Part shown: piece after piece, positions 46,494 through 53,852 of the stretch
How the letters are laid out: each line of letters starts with the position of its first letter
Numbering within the stretch: position 1 is the first letter of the stretch
From: Novosphingobium sp. FSW06-99
Lineage (GTDB): Bacteria > Pseudomonadota > Alphaproteobacteria > Sphingomonadales > Sphingomonadaceae
Length of the DNA stretch: 64,000 bases
Direction: 5' to 3'
Assembly (NCBI RefSeq): GCF_001519065.1
Contig: NZ_KQ954254.1
Location: forward strand, 62,001-126,000
Notes under the pieces: model-generated
What the model saw: only the letters and a program-made list of their open reading frames with translations
The model's database searches: none
What the model was told of the DNA's origin: nothing
Program-made: the position numbers and the translations under genes

Positions 46494-47772
46494 GGCGGGG
46501 CGCGCACGGGTCGAGCCGGGCGAGGCCTTTGTCTGGATCTGGCTGCCGAGAGCGATGCAGCCGGTGATTGCGGGCCGGATCGTGCGTGATGGCGACACCT
46601 ATGCCTTCAATTATGGCCGGTCGTATCTGGCGCGGGCCGATGCCGTGGCGATCTATGCGCCGGAATTGCCGCTGCGGCGCGGGCTGATCGAGCCAGAGCC
46701 GCCGCTGGAGATGGCCGGGTGCCTGCGCGACGGCGCGCCCGATGCATGGGGGCGGCGGGTCATCATCAACCGGCTGACCGGGTTGGGGGGTGAGGCGGCG
46801 CACCAGGTCGATTTTGACGAGCTGACGTTCATGCTCAATTCCGGATCGGACCGGATTGGCGCGCTCGATTTCCAGCTTTCGGCAGAGCGCTATCAGCCAC
46901 GCGAGCAGGAAAATGCAACGCTGGACGATCTGATGGACGCGGCCGACCGGGTCGAGCGCGGCGAACCCGTACCACCCGCGCTCGACAAGGCGCTGTTTCA
47001 CGGCAGCTCGATCGGGGGGGCAAGGCCCAAGGCTCTGGTCGAAGATGGGCGCGACAAGTTCATCGCCAAATTTTCGAGCACCGGCGACACGATGTCGGTG
47101 GTCAAGGCGGAATTTTTGGCGATGCGGCTTGGTGCGGAGCTGGGGCTGGATGTCGCGCCTGTGCGTCTTGCGCGGGCCAGTGGCAGGGATGTCTTGCTGG
47201 TGCGCCGGTTTGACCGGGAATGGACCGGCGAGGGCTGGGCGCGGCGCGGCATGGTGTCGGCGCTGACCATGCTGGGCCTTTCCGAAATGCAGGCGCGCTA
47301 TGCCAGCTATGGCGATCTGGCCGATCTGGTGCGCGCGCGCTTTACCGAGCCACGAGCTACCTTGCGCGAGCTGTTTGGCCGCATGGTGTTCAATGTGCTG
47401 ATTGGCAATACCGATGATCACGCGCGCAACCACGCTGCATTCTGGGACGGCGCGCGGCTGACGCTGACCCCGGCCTATGACTTGTGCCCTCAACCGCGCG
47501 GCGGACGCGAGGCCAATCAGGCCATGCTGATCCATGGGCCAGACAAGCGCAGCCTGCTGGAAACCTGCCGCCTGTCTGCGCCCCAATTCCTGCTGAGCGA
47601 CAACGATGCGCGCGCGCTGATCCGCGCGCAGATCGGCGGGATCATGGCGCAATGGAACAGCATTTGCGACGAGGCGGAACTGGGCACGATCGATCGCGCC
47701 TTTCTGTGGCGGCGCCAGTTTCTTAACGACTATGCGTTCGAGGGTTATATCGACGGCGCGCCCGGGCTTTGA
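46483..47772 (+). CDS. HipA-family serine/threonine kinase toxin
   Basis: The 429-residue protein matches the HipA family. The N-terminal subdomain has MAGCLRDGAPDAWGRRVI, the P-loop-like GSSIGGARPKALV and the lysine of FIAKFSS. The catalytic NVLIGNTDDHARNHAAFWD carries the expected aspartate, and PAYDLCPQ is the metal-binding DFG-like motif. Classical HipA phosphorylates glutamyl-tRNA synthetase and causes dormancy. The substrate here is unknown. Confidence 0.88.
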   Translation: MISEAGRARVEPGEAFVWIWLPRAMQPVIAGRIVRDGDTYAFNYGRSYLARADAVAIYAPELPLRRGLIEPEPPLEMAGCLRDGAPDAWGRRVIINRLTGLGGEAAHQVDFDELTFMLNSGSDRIGALDFQLSAERYQPREQENATLDDLMDAADRVERGEPVPPALDKALFHGSSIGGARPKALVEDGRDKFIAKFSSTGDTMSVVKAEFLAMRLGAELGLDVAPVRLARASGRDVLLVRRFDREWTGEGWARRGMVSALTMLGLSEMQARYASYGDLADLVRARFTEPRATLRELFGRMVFNVLIGNTDDHARNHAAFWDGARLTLTPAYDLCPQPRGGREANQAMLIHGPDKRSLLETCRLSAPQFLLSDNDARALIRAQIGGIMAQWNSICDEAELGTIDRAFLWRRQFLNDYAFEGYIDGAPGL

Positions 47773-48001
47773 TCGGGCAGGGTTTTGTCCGGGGCTATGC
47801 CAAAGCCTGGGCCCGCGCGCCCTTAGAGTATCCGTGATGATCAAGCGATAGATTGCTGCCAGCAGCGGTCGGCTTTGAGCAAACTTTGGAAGGCTTCCAG
47901 TCGCTGGTACGCGCTAATTTCCGGCTGACTTACCCGTTCTTGGGGGCCTGAAAGGCTCAGGCCTCCATCGCGATCGGGGCGGTCTTTGCCACAGCTGTCC
48001 T
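47773..48001. other. Gap between hipA-like and alpA-like genes
   Basis: No supported gene is found. A minus-strand frame (47841-48053) ends with EISAYQRLEAFQSLLKADRC, which looks protein-like but overlaps the AlpA gene and has an unconvincing start. It could be a degraded tail of an integrative-element protein. Confidence 0.35.
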
Positions 48002-48190
48002 TCAGCCCAGATGAAGACCGTTGAGCCAGGCATCGATGGCACTCTGCCGCCATCCGACACAGCGTTCAGCGATACGGATCTGACGCGGGAAAGTGCCAGC
48101 CTGCATCCTGCGATAGAGCGTCGCCCGGCTGAACCCGGCGATCTTGAGAACCGCCCTGAGGCGCAAAATGCGGTCGGGTGCCGTGTCCAT
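48002..48190 (-). CDS. AlpA-family transcriptional regulator
   Basis: This 62-residue protein has the MerR-like AlpA pattern: LRLRAVLKIAGFSRATLYRR, then a basic turn and RIAERCVGWRQSAIDAWLNG. AlpA proteins control integrase or excision genes of P4-like and CP4-57-like elements. It is 8 kb from the island integrase and on the same strand. It probably regulates an element gene; the target cannot be seen. Confidence 0.85.
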   Translation of the reverse strand: MDTAPDRILRLRAVLKIAGFSRATLYRRMQAGTFPRQIRIAERCVGWRQSAIDAWLNGLHLG

Positions 48191-48607
48191 GATGAGGTCT
48201 CCATTGGTGTTGTCCGATGGGCTTCATGCAGTATCTGGCGAACCCGCTGGAGAGACTTTACCCGGCCAGAGATGGCCAGTTTCAGCCATTCGATTGGCAC
48301 CTGGGACCAGGGCGCCTGTTTGCAGCAATCGCGCGTGACGCGATCGGGTCGGACAAGGGCTGGGTCATGCGGACGGCGCGCCTGGGCGCGCCGGCGTTGG
48401 GCCTTGCGGCCCCGGTCGGCCGGGTGGGCGTCGCTGCCCGTTAGACCCGGCGCGGCATGCTGCAACCCCGGCTGCGCCGGGGTGCTCCTCTTCGTTCCGC
48501 CCCCTTTGGGGTGCAGCCCGCCTCCTCGCCGGGCCTGCTGGTCCGCTCCTGCCGCCCACCCGCCCGACCGGCGCCGGGTCATGGCGGTTTGGGAGAGGAG
48601 GTGGATC
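48191..48607. other. Region upstream of ardC with a GC-rich hairpin
   Basis: No supported gene is found. CCCCGGC-TGC-GCCGGGG (48466-48482) is a perfect 7-bp hairpin. The rest is GC-rich and holds the ardC ribosome site (GGAGAGGAGG, about 48592-48601). Function is unknown. Confidence 0.5.
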
Positions 48608-49591
48608 ATGGCCATGTTTGGTGCGCATGCGCAGCGTTGCGTGGCGAGGGTTGCAGGGGCTGGTGAAGCACGGCCCCGGCCCATGGAGGAACTCTACGAC
48701 CGGGTGACCCGGCGGATTGTCGCCGAGCTGGAGGAAGGGCGACTGCCATGGGTGCAGCCATGGAATAGCGCAACAGTGCTGGCGGGCCTGCCGTGCAATG
48801 CGGTGAGCGGTCGGGCCTATTCGGGGATCAATATCCTGATCCTGTGGCACGCGCTGTTCGAAGGCGGGTTTGCCGCGCAACGCTGGCTGACGTTCAGGCA
48901 GGCCGAGGCGCTGGGCGGGCACGTCCGCAGGGGCGAGCGGGGGGTGACGGTCTGCTATGCCGATCGCTTCACGCCGAAGGACGCGCAGAACGGCGAGGGA
49001 GGCACGCCTGCCAGCGATGGCGAAGCCGTGCGGCAGGTGGCATTCCTCAAGCGCTTTACCGTGTTCAATGTCGCGCAATGCGAAGGCCTGCCCGATGCAT
49101 TGACCTTGCCCGAGGGTGATACGCCGCGCGGCGATGCGGTCACGGTGCCCGAAGCCGAGGCGCTGGTTGCAGCAAGCGGGGCGCGGGTCTGCATCGGTGC
49201 ACCCCATGCCTGCTATGTGCCATCGGCAGACCGGGTCGAAGTGCCACTGCCGCGGGCCTTCGGCGAGCCGATCAATTTCTATCGCACCGTGCTCCACGAA
49301 CTGGGCCACTGGACCGGGCACCCGACCCGGCTTGATCGCGACCAGTCAGGCCGCTTTGGCAGTGCAGCCTATGCACGCGAGGAACTGGTTGCCGAACTGT
49401 GCAGCGCCTTTGCCTGTGCCGCGATGGGGATCGTGCCGACCGTGCGGCATGCCGACTACATCGGTGCATGGCTGGAAGTGTTGCGCGCCGATAACCGCGC
49501 GATCTTTCGGGCCGCCAGTCAGGCCAGCAAGGCCGCCGATTACCTGCTGGCATTCCGGCCGCAGGCAAGCGCGCCGGAGGCAGTGCCGTGA
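48608..49591 (+). CDS. ArdC-like antirestriction protein / zincin-like metallopeptidase
   Basis: ArdC proteins of conjugative elements bind single-stranded DNA and protect incoming DNA from restriction. The 327-residue product has the N-terminal DNA-binding domain (about 25-160: LYDRVTRRIVAELEEGRLPW and VQPWNS, then SGRAYSGINILILW). A C-terminal M78-like peptidase carries the HExxH motif in VLHELGHWTGHPTRLDR. The ATG at 48608 follows a strong ribosome site. The stop overlaps the next gene. It marks this part of the island as derived from a mobile element. Confidence 0.9.
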   Translation: MAMFGAHAQRCVARVAGAGEARPRPMEELYDRVTRRIVAELEEGRLPWVQPWNSATVLAGLPCNAVSGRAYSGINILILWHALFEGGFAAQRWLTFRQAEALGGHVRRGERGVTVCYADRFTPKDAQNGEGGTPASDGEAVRQVAFLKRFTVFNVAQCEGLPDALTLPEGDTPRGDAVTVPEAEALVAASGARVCIGAPHACYVPSADRVEVPLPRAFGEPINFYRTVLHELGHWTGHPTRLDRDQSGRFGSAAYAREELVAELCSAFACAAMGIVPTVRHADYIGAWLEVLRADNRAIFRAASQASKAADYLLAFRPQASAPEAVP

Positions 49592-49824
49592 CCGCGCCCG
49601 ACGACGACGGCCCGGATCCCGAGGCCAGGGCGGCGCATCTCGCCCGGGTCGAAGCGGTCATCATGCGCATGCCGAAGATGACGCGGGCAATCTTCATCGC
49701 CCGGCGCTTCCATGATCTGTCGATCGCCGAGATTGCGCACCAGACCGGTCTGTCGCGCAAGCAGATCATGCGCCATCTGAACCGTGCCGTCGCCCATATC
49801 CATGACGCCTTTCGCGAAACATAG
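49588..49824 (+). CDS. Sigma-70 region 4-like helix-turn-helix protein
   Basis: The 78-residue product (GTG start, GTGA overlap with ardC) resembles region 4 of ECF sigma factors: RMPKMTRAIFIARRFHDLS, then IAEIAHQTGLSRKQIMRHL. It lacks region 2, so it cannot act as a full sigma factor. It may be a DNA-binding regulator coupled to ardC. Function is inferred from the fold only. Confidence 0.75.
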   Translation: MTAPDDDGPDPEARAAHLARVEAVIMRMPKMTRAIFIARRFHDLSIAEIAHQTGLSRKQIMRHLNRAVAHIHDAFRET

Positions 49825-49904
49825 CGGGGCGTCCGGTTCCTTCATCCCCGCCGCCAAGCGGAACCCGCTTGGCGCGCGCGGGATTTTGTCGGTAGAGACA
49901 GGAC

Positions 49905-50798
49905 ATGCGCACCGATCTCGACCATCTGCCACAGCCCAAGCAGCGCGAGCTTGAGCATGTCGTGCGGGTGATCTTCGAGGAATTCGAGGCCGCCCATGCG
50001 CTGGGCACGCTTCGCTGGAAGAAGCAGGGCCGCATTCTCAAGCTGGTGCTCTATGGCAGCTATGCGCGGGGCGGCTGGGTCGATGATCCCATCGGCGGCT
50101 ACAAGTCCGATTACGACATCCTTGTCGTCGTCAACGACGAGCGGCTGGTCGATTTCGAATACTGGTCGGCAGCCGAGGACCGGCTGATGCGCGACATGAC
50201 CATCACCGGCACGCTGTCGGCACCGGTCAATCTGATCGTCCATTCGCTGACCGACGTGAACCAGCAACTGGAGAAGGGGCGACCGTTCTTCATCGACATC
50301 GTGCGTGACGGGATTGCGCTCTACGAGGCCGAGGGCTTTTGCTTCGCCCAGCCGCGCGACCTTCCGCCCGAGGAGGCCAGGGCAGAGGCGCTGGCCCATT
50401 TCGACAAGTGGTTCCCGAGCGCCGATGCTTTTTTGGCGTCTGCAAAGTTCTTGATTGAGCGCGGCGACACAAACGAGGCGGCATTCAATCTACATCAGGC
50501 TGCCGAGCGACTGTACCACTGCGCGCTGCTGGTGCTGACCCTTTACAGCCCCAAGTCGCACAAGCTCAATTTCCTGCGCTCGCATGCCGAGGAACTGGCC
50601 CCCGATCTGGTTGCCGCCTGGCCGCGCAGCGACAAGGTCAGCCGGCGCCGCTACGAGCTGCTACGCCAGGCCTATGTCCATGCGCGCTACTCACCCCATT
50701 ACGTCATCACCGAAGAGGAGCTCCTCTGGATCGCCGAACGGGTCAGCGAATTGCAGCGTCTCGTTGACGCCGTTTGCCGTCGTCACCTCGACCTGTAG
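49905..50798 (+). CDS. Fused MNT nucleotidyltransferase-HEPN protein
   Basis: The 297-residue protein joins two halves of a toxin-antitoxin type. The N-terminal MNT nucleotidyltransferase has LYGSYARGGWVDDP and the metal-binding pair in YKSDYDILVVV (about residues 48-78). The C-terminal HEPN domain (about 170-290) includes AAFNLHQAAERLYHCALLVL and RRRYELLRQAYVHARYSPHY. In two-gene systems MNT modifies and neutralises the HEPN RNase. Fusion suggests built-in control. A strong terminator follows. Confidence 0.85.
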   Translation: MRTDLDHLPQPKQRELEHVVRVIFEEFEAAHALGTLRWKKQGRILKLVLYGSYARGGWVDDPIGGYKSDYDILVVVNDERLVDFEYWSAAEDRLMRDMTITGTLSAPVNLIVHSLTDVNQQLEKGRPFFIDIVRDGIALYEAEGFCFAQPRDLPPEEARAEALAHFDKWFPSADAFLASAKFLIERGDTNEAAFNLHQAAERLYHCALLVLTLYSPKSHKLNFLRSHAEELAPDLVAAWPRSDKVSRRRYELLRQAYVHARYSPHYVITEEELLWIAERVSELQRLVDAVCRRHLDL

Positions 50799-50826
50799 CC
50801 TATCCCACCCCGACACACCTTGAGCT

Positions 50827-50859
50827 GCCCTGAGCCGAGCTGCGGTTCAGGGCATTTTT
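50827..50859 (+). terminator. Rho-independent terminator after the MNT-HEPN gene
   Basis: GCCCTGAGCC (50827-50836) pairs with GGTTCAGGGC (50844-50853), a 10-bp stem with one G-T pair, followed by ATTTTT. It lies 28 bases after the stop codon. Confidence 0.85.
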
Positions 50860-51213
50860 GCGTGCTGGCGCTGCGCGGTGGCATTGGCGGCCGGGCTTCT
50901 TGAGACGGCTTGGGAGAAAGGCATCGGGGCGGATTGGGGGGTAGGGAGGTTTTGCAAGATAAAGGCAGTGCCTCCGGGGCACTGCTAACTTACTGTCTGC
51001 ACATCCTTTTTGCAGGAGGCATGGCCTTTGTGGGTGGAGGCTGGTTTGTCACCGACCCTGTCTGGGCATTCGGGGCAACGGAAACCCGGCGTTTGCCCCC
51101 ATTTTCCCTCACCGCAAATCCCGGTTTTCGGCCAATGAGCTCGACTCGAAAGTGGCTCCCGGATCGATTGCCAGACAGGGATATTCAGCCGTTCCGGAAG
51201 CTGGATCTGGCGG
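50860..51213. other. Gap between MNT-HEPN and HNH genes
   Basis: No supported coding sequence or RNA gene is seen in these 354 bases. Open frames are short and unlike known families. Confidence 0.5.
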
Positions 51214-52110
51214 TCAATGCTTGAAGCAATTGTCGCGATGCCATGCGAGGAAACTCGGGTGTGGGCGATCCATCGTGCGGGACGGAGCCACGGCAAAACC
51301 GGTCCGGTTGACAAGCGACCGTATGCTCGCCGGATCGTTCGTTTGCCGGCTGATCATGATCTCCAGGTCGTCCTTCAGGCTGATCAGACCACGATCGAAC
51401 ATCCAGTGGACCGTGCCCGAAAGCGCGATGCCGTTGCTCACGATATCGGGCCCGCCATGTTCAACGGGACGGATGTGGGCTGCTTCGACTTCGGCCCTGC
51501 CACCACCGTTGATCAGCTTCAAACCGGTCACTGCACAACGCGCATCATAGGCGGTGACAATGCGCCGCCGGAACAGGCGATCGCGCACCATGCGTGACGC
51601 CAAAAACGCCACCCGATCGCGCTCAATTTCGTGCTGAAAGGGCACGCGCTCCTGCCGGAAACTGTTGCCCGCATCGCTGTCGACACGGGGCAGAAAGTCG
51701 TCGTTTTCGGCCGTGCCGAGGTCGATGATCCGGTTGAAATCGGCGATCGAAAGCGGCCGCACGGCCGATTGCGCCCGTCCGGAAATCCGTCCGGCATCAT
51801 TGAGAACCCCGCGCTCGACGATGCCGGTTGCGCCATTGAAAGGCACGTGATTGACGAAGTCGAGATAGGTGCCTGGCTCGATCAGCGCGAGGTACATATC
51901 GGGCGCCGTTGGGTCCGGCACGACTTGCTCGACCTTGGCCGTCGCGAAATAGCCACGGCTGCCGCGCACCTTGCCGGGCTCAAGGTAGATGATCCAGTCG
52001 CCGATGCAGGCGCTCGCGCGACCCAGGTATTGCTTGGGGAACTGGTATTGCACGGCTGGGCTGTCATCGTAGATCGAATCCGATCGATGCATGAAGATGC
52101 CCTTTGCCAT
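51214..52110 (-). CDS. HNH endonuclease
   Basis: The 298-residue protein has a C-terminal HNH nuclease domain: CAVTGLKLINGGGRAEVEAA, then HIRPVEHGGPDIVSNGIALS and HWMFDRGLISL. The N-terminal part (about 1-130) has a beta-rich pattern (DWIIYLEPGKVRGSRGYFAT) that could be a DNA-recognition or SRA/YTH-like domain. No methyltransferase is adjacent, so it may be a modification-dependent nuclease. This is inference from the lone nuclease. Confidence 0.82.
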   Translation of the reverse strand: MAKGIFMHRSDSIYDDSPAVQYQFPKQYLGRASACIGDWIIYLEPGKVRGSRGYFATAKVEQVVPDPTAPDMYLALIEPGTYLDFVNHVPFNGATGIVERGVLNDAGRISGRAQSAVRPLSIADFNRIIDLGTAENDDFLPRVDSDAGNSFRQERVPFQHEIERDRVAFLASRMVRDRLFRRRIVTAYDARCAVTGLKLINGGGRAEVEAAHIRPVEHGGPDIVSNGIALSGTVHWMFDRGLISLKDDLEIMISRQTNDPASIRSLVNRTGFAVAPSRTMDRPHPSFLAWHRDNCFKH

Positions 52111-52315
52111 GGGTTCAACATAACGACATGCCGACTGATTGGATACGTGCCGTCGCTTGTGATGGGCGCGTTTACCCGTCCCGTTATCTTGGCATAAAAG
52201 CAGTCGAAATCGGACAAGCTGTCATCGACCTTGCCGCTCGGCCGTTCGACCGGGCGGAGTTCCGGTTCGTGTTTCCAAACGTGATGGGCGCGACCTGGGA
52301 CATTCCTGCCTGTCA

Positions 52316-52543
52316 GTGCCGCTACTGAGAGTGTCCGACTATTTTGGGAGCCGACATTCGGCGGTTGTTCGCACCACCGACAGTTATTTGGGCAAGCTGC
52401 GTCGCACGCTTGATGACGCGGGAGAGGCTGGAATGCCCCAAAAGCGTTTGCTGCGTTCGCTAAACCACACCGGAGATGCTCGCATCTTTCCTACTCCGAA
52501 AGATTCGACTATATTGGGAGTTGAAATGAAGGAGCCGAAATGA
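52316..52543 (+). CDS. Possible small protein coupled to the NUDIX gene
   Basis: This 75-residue frame (GTG start) has a stop that overlaps the NUDIX ATG (ATGA at 52540-52543). It is soluble and basic, with SYLGKLRRTLDDAGEAGMPQ and LLRSLNHTGDARIF. I recognise no family. The start is uncertain; an internal ATG at 52433 is another choice. A near-repeat (CGACTATTTTGGGAG / CGACTATATTGGGAG) occurs inside it at both ends, so it might instead be a regulatory region. Confidence 0.35.
   Translation: MPLLRVSDYFGSRHSAVVRTTDSYLGKLRRTLDDAGEAGMPQKRLLRSLNHTGDARIFPTPKDSTILGVEMKEPK
52336..52350 (+). repeat. Direct repeat copy 1 upstream of the NUDIX gene
   Basis: CGACTATTTTGGGAG matches CGACTATATTGGGAG at 52506-52520 in 14 of 15 bases. 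Both stand on the same strand, 170 bp apart. They could be promoter or operator elements. Confidence 0.55.
52506..52520 (+). repeat. Direct repeat copy 2, 20 bp before the NUDIX start
   Basis: CGACTATATTGGGAG contains the -10-like TATATT and lies 20 bases before the ATG at 52540. See the copy at 52336-52350. Confidence 0.55.
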
Positions 52544-53001
52544 CCAGAATGTGGATTCACAAGGTCGGACTGGCGGCCATCAGCGACGGCCATTTGCTCG
52601 TTGCCAGGAAGCGTAAATCCGACATTTTTATCCTTCCTGGGGGTAAGCCCGAGGGGAACGAGAGCGATCTTGAAACCCTCGCGCGCGAGATTGACGAGGA
52701 ACTGGGGTGCCGGATCGTCGATCCGTGTCTTTTGCGCGTCTTCAAAGATGTGGCCGCAGGCGTCGCCGACTCGGTCGTTGTTGTCCGCCTTTATAGCGCC
52801 ACGCTTGTCGGTGAGCCGCAGCCGTGCTCGGAGATCGAAGAGCTCGCTTGGATCAATATCCGCTCGCCCCGCGCCATCCGTCTGGCGCCGAGCATCGAGA
52901 ACGGAATTCTACCCTACCTCCGCAAGCGAAGACGTTCAAAGACCGGATCGGCCCGCCGAGCGCCCGACGAAGCCGTCCAGGGCTTGCTGGAGCTCATTTA
53001 A
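52540..53001 (+). CDS. NUDIX hydrolase
   Basis: The 153-residue protein holds a full NUDIX box: GGKPEGNESDLETLAREIDE followed by ELG, with the metal-binding glutamates in place. NUDIX enzymes cleave nucleoside diphosphates linked to another group; the substrate here is unknown. GGAG lies near the start codon. The 3' 66 bases overlap a convergent kinase gene. Its placement next to a nucleotide-kinase-like gene suggests shared nucleotide metabolism. Confidence 0.85.
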   Translation: MTRMWIHKVGLAAISDGHLLVARKRKSDIFILPGGKPEGNESDLETLAREIDEELGCRIVDPCLLRVFKDVAAGVADSVVVVRLYSATLVGEPQPCSEIEELAWINIRSPRAIRLAPSIENGILPYLRKRRRSKTGSARRAPDEAVQGLLELI

Positions 53002-53496
53002 CGTACCGTCATTGCCGAGAGTGTAATCGGCTGCCGCCATGAGCGCGGCTGTTCCCAGCAACTCGATTTCGTAGCGGTCGCGTATTTCGAGATCCTCCGG
53101 GCTCAGCGGTCGCAGCGTTCGCGCGGACAAGCGGTTGGCGCGTTTTTCGAGAGCGGTCTCCACGGCGACAGTCACAAGCCTGTTACCAAATGCTTCGCGA
53201 TAAATTTCACTTTCCTCAGCGCAGTAGATCGCATCCACTAACGCCGTGCCTCTCGCAGACAGGACAGAGCGGATCGTCGGCAAAGCCCGACTTGCAAGAG
53301 CGCCCATTCCCTCTGCCTGACGAAGTTCGTCACGAACAAGCCTCTCACTGGCCGCCGTCCGAGGCAATTTCCGCCGTTCAACTTCGGCTGTGACAATCGC
53401 TCCGACATAAACCCGCATGCCAAAGCCGCGCTGCTCAAGGATCTCGATAGAGGTCGTTTTCCCCGCCCCAGCAAGACCGCACAGTCCAACAAGCAC
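52936..53496 (-). CDS. P-loop kinase (dephospho-CoA/nucleotide kinase-like)
   Basis: The 186-residue protein begins with a P-loop, MLVGLCGLAGAGKTTSIEIL. The middle has a lid-like ALEKRANRLSARTLRPLSPE, and the end AADYTLGNDGTLNELQQALD resembles the tail of dephospho-CoA kinases and related nucleotide kinases. It is a lone divergent copy rather than the housekeeping enzyme. It is followed by the 3' end of the convergent NUDIX gene and lies 7 bases after the DUF3850 gene. Confidence 0.75.
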   Translation of the reverse strand: MLVGLCGLAGAGKTTSIEILEQRGFGMRVYVGAIVTAEVERRKLPRTAASERLVRDELRQAEGMGALASRALPTIRSVLSARGTALVDAIYCAEESEIYREAFGNRLVTVAVETALEKRANRLSARTLRPLSPEDLEIRDRYEIELLGTAALMAAADYTLGNDGTLNELQQALDGFVGRSAGRSGL

Positions 53497-53503
53497 GGCC
53501 GCT

Positions 53504-53842
53504 TCAGGCGTCCGTAAGATGAGCGATGCTCAAAATGCAGAAGTCTGGACTCAGGGCCTCTTCTGAAAGCGCGCACGGACGGTCGGCCGAGGTGATGTAA
53601 GTCACGACGACCTTCTGCTCCCGACCCGTGTAGCAACCGCGCACCGGGTCGAATTCTCTCAGCAGGAGGCGATCGCCGGCGCGAAAATCGCGATCGGTGG
53701 CCCGGCGGAGGTCATGCCGTTTTCTACCCTCGGCGATTTCGGTGAAAAACGCGGTCCAGCACTTCAGCACGTGAGTGGTCGCTTCCCGCTCCCCCTCGCG
53801 TCTGAATCCCGGGGTGTTCGCCAAGCGCCGTTCAAGCATCAA
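53504..53842 (-). CDS. DUF3850 (ASCH/PUA-like) protein
   Basis: The 112-residue product has the DUF3850 pattern: a helix ending in EGRKRHDLRRATDRDFRAGD, the strand RLLLREFDPVRGCYTGREQK and VVVTYITS. ASCH/PUA-fold proteins bind RNA or modified bases. It lies 10 bases after the FAD protein gene and 7 before the kinase gene, so the three form a likely operon. Confidence 0.75.
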   Translation of the reverse strand: MMLERRLANTPGFRREGEREATTHVLKCWTAFFTEIAEGRKRHDLRRATDRDFRAGDRLLLREFDPVRGCYTGREQKVVVTYITSADRPCALSEEALSPDFCILSIAHLTDA

Positions 53843-53852
53843 GTCTCATTCC

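Noticed and set aside
48217-48444. 75-aa plus-strand ORF before ardC
   Set aside because: It has a GC-rich random-looking C-terminus, no ribosome site and no family resemblance.
49588-49824. Full ECF sigma factor
   Set aside because: Only region 4 is present; region 2 is missing, so it was called a region-4-like protein.
52128-52328. 66-aa plus-strand ORF upstream of the NUDIX region
   Set aside because: It has no family resemblance or ribosome site. It lies in the divergent promoter region of the HNH gene.
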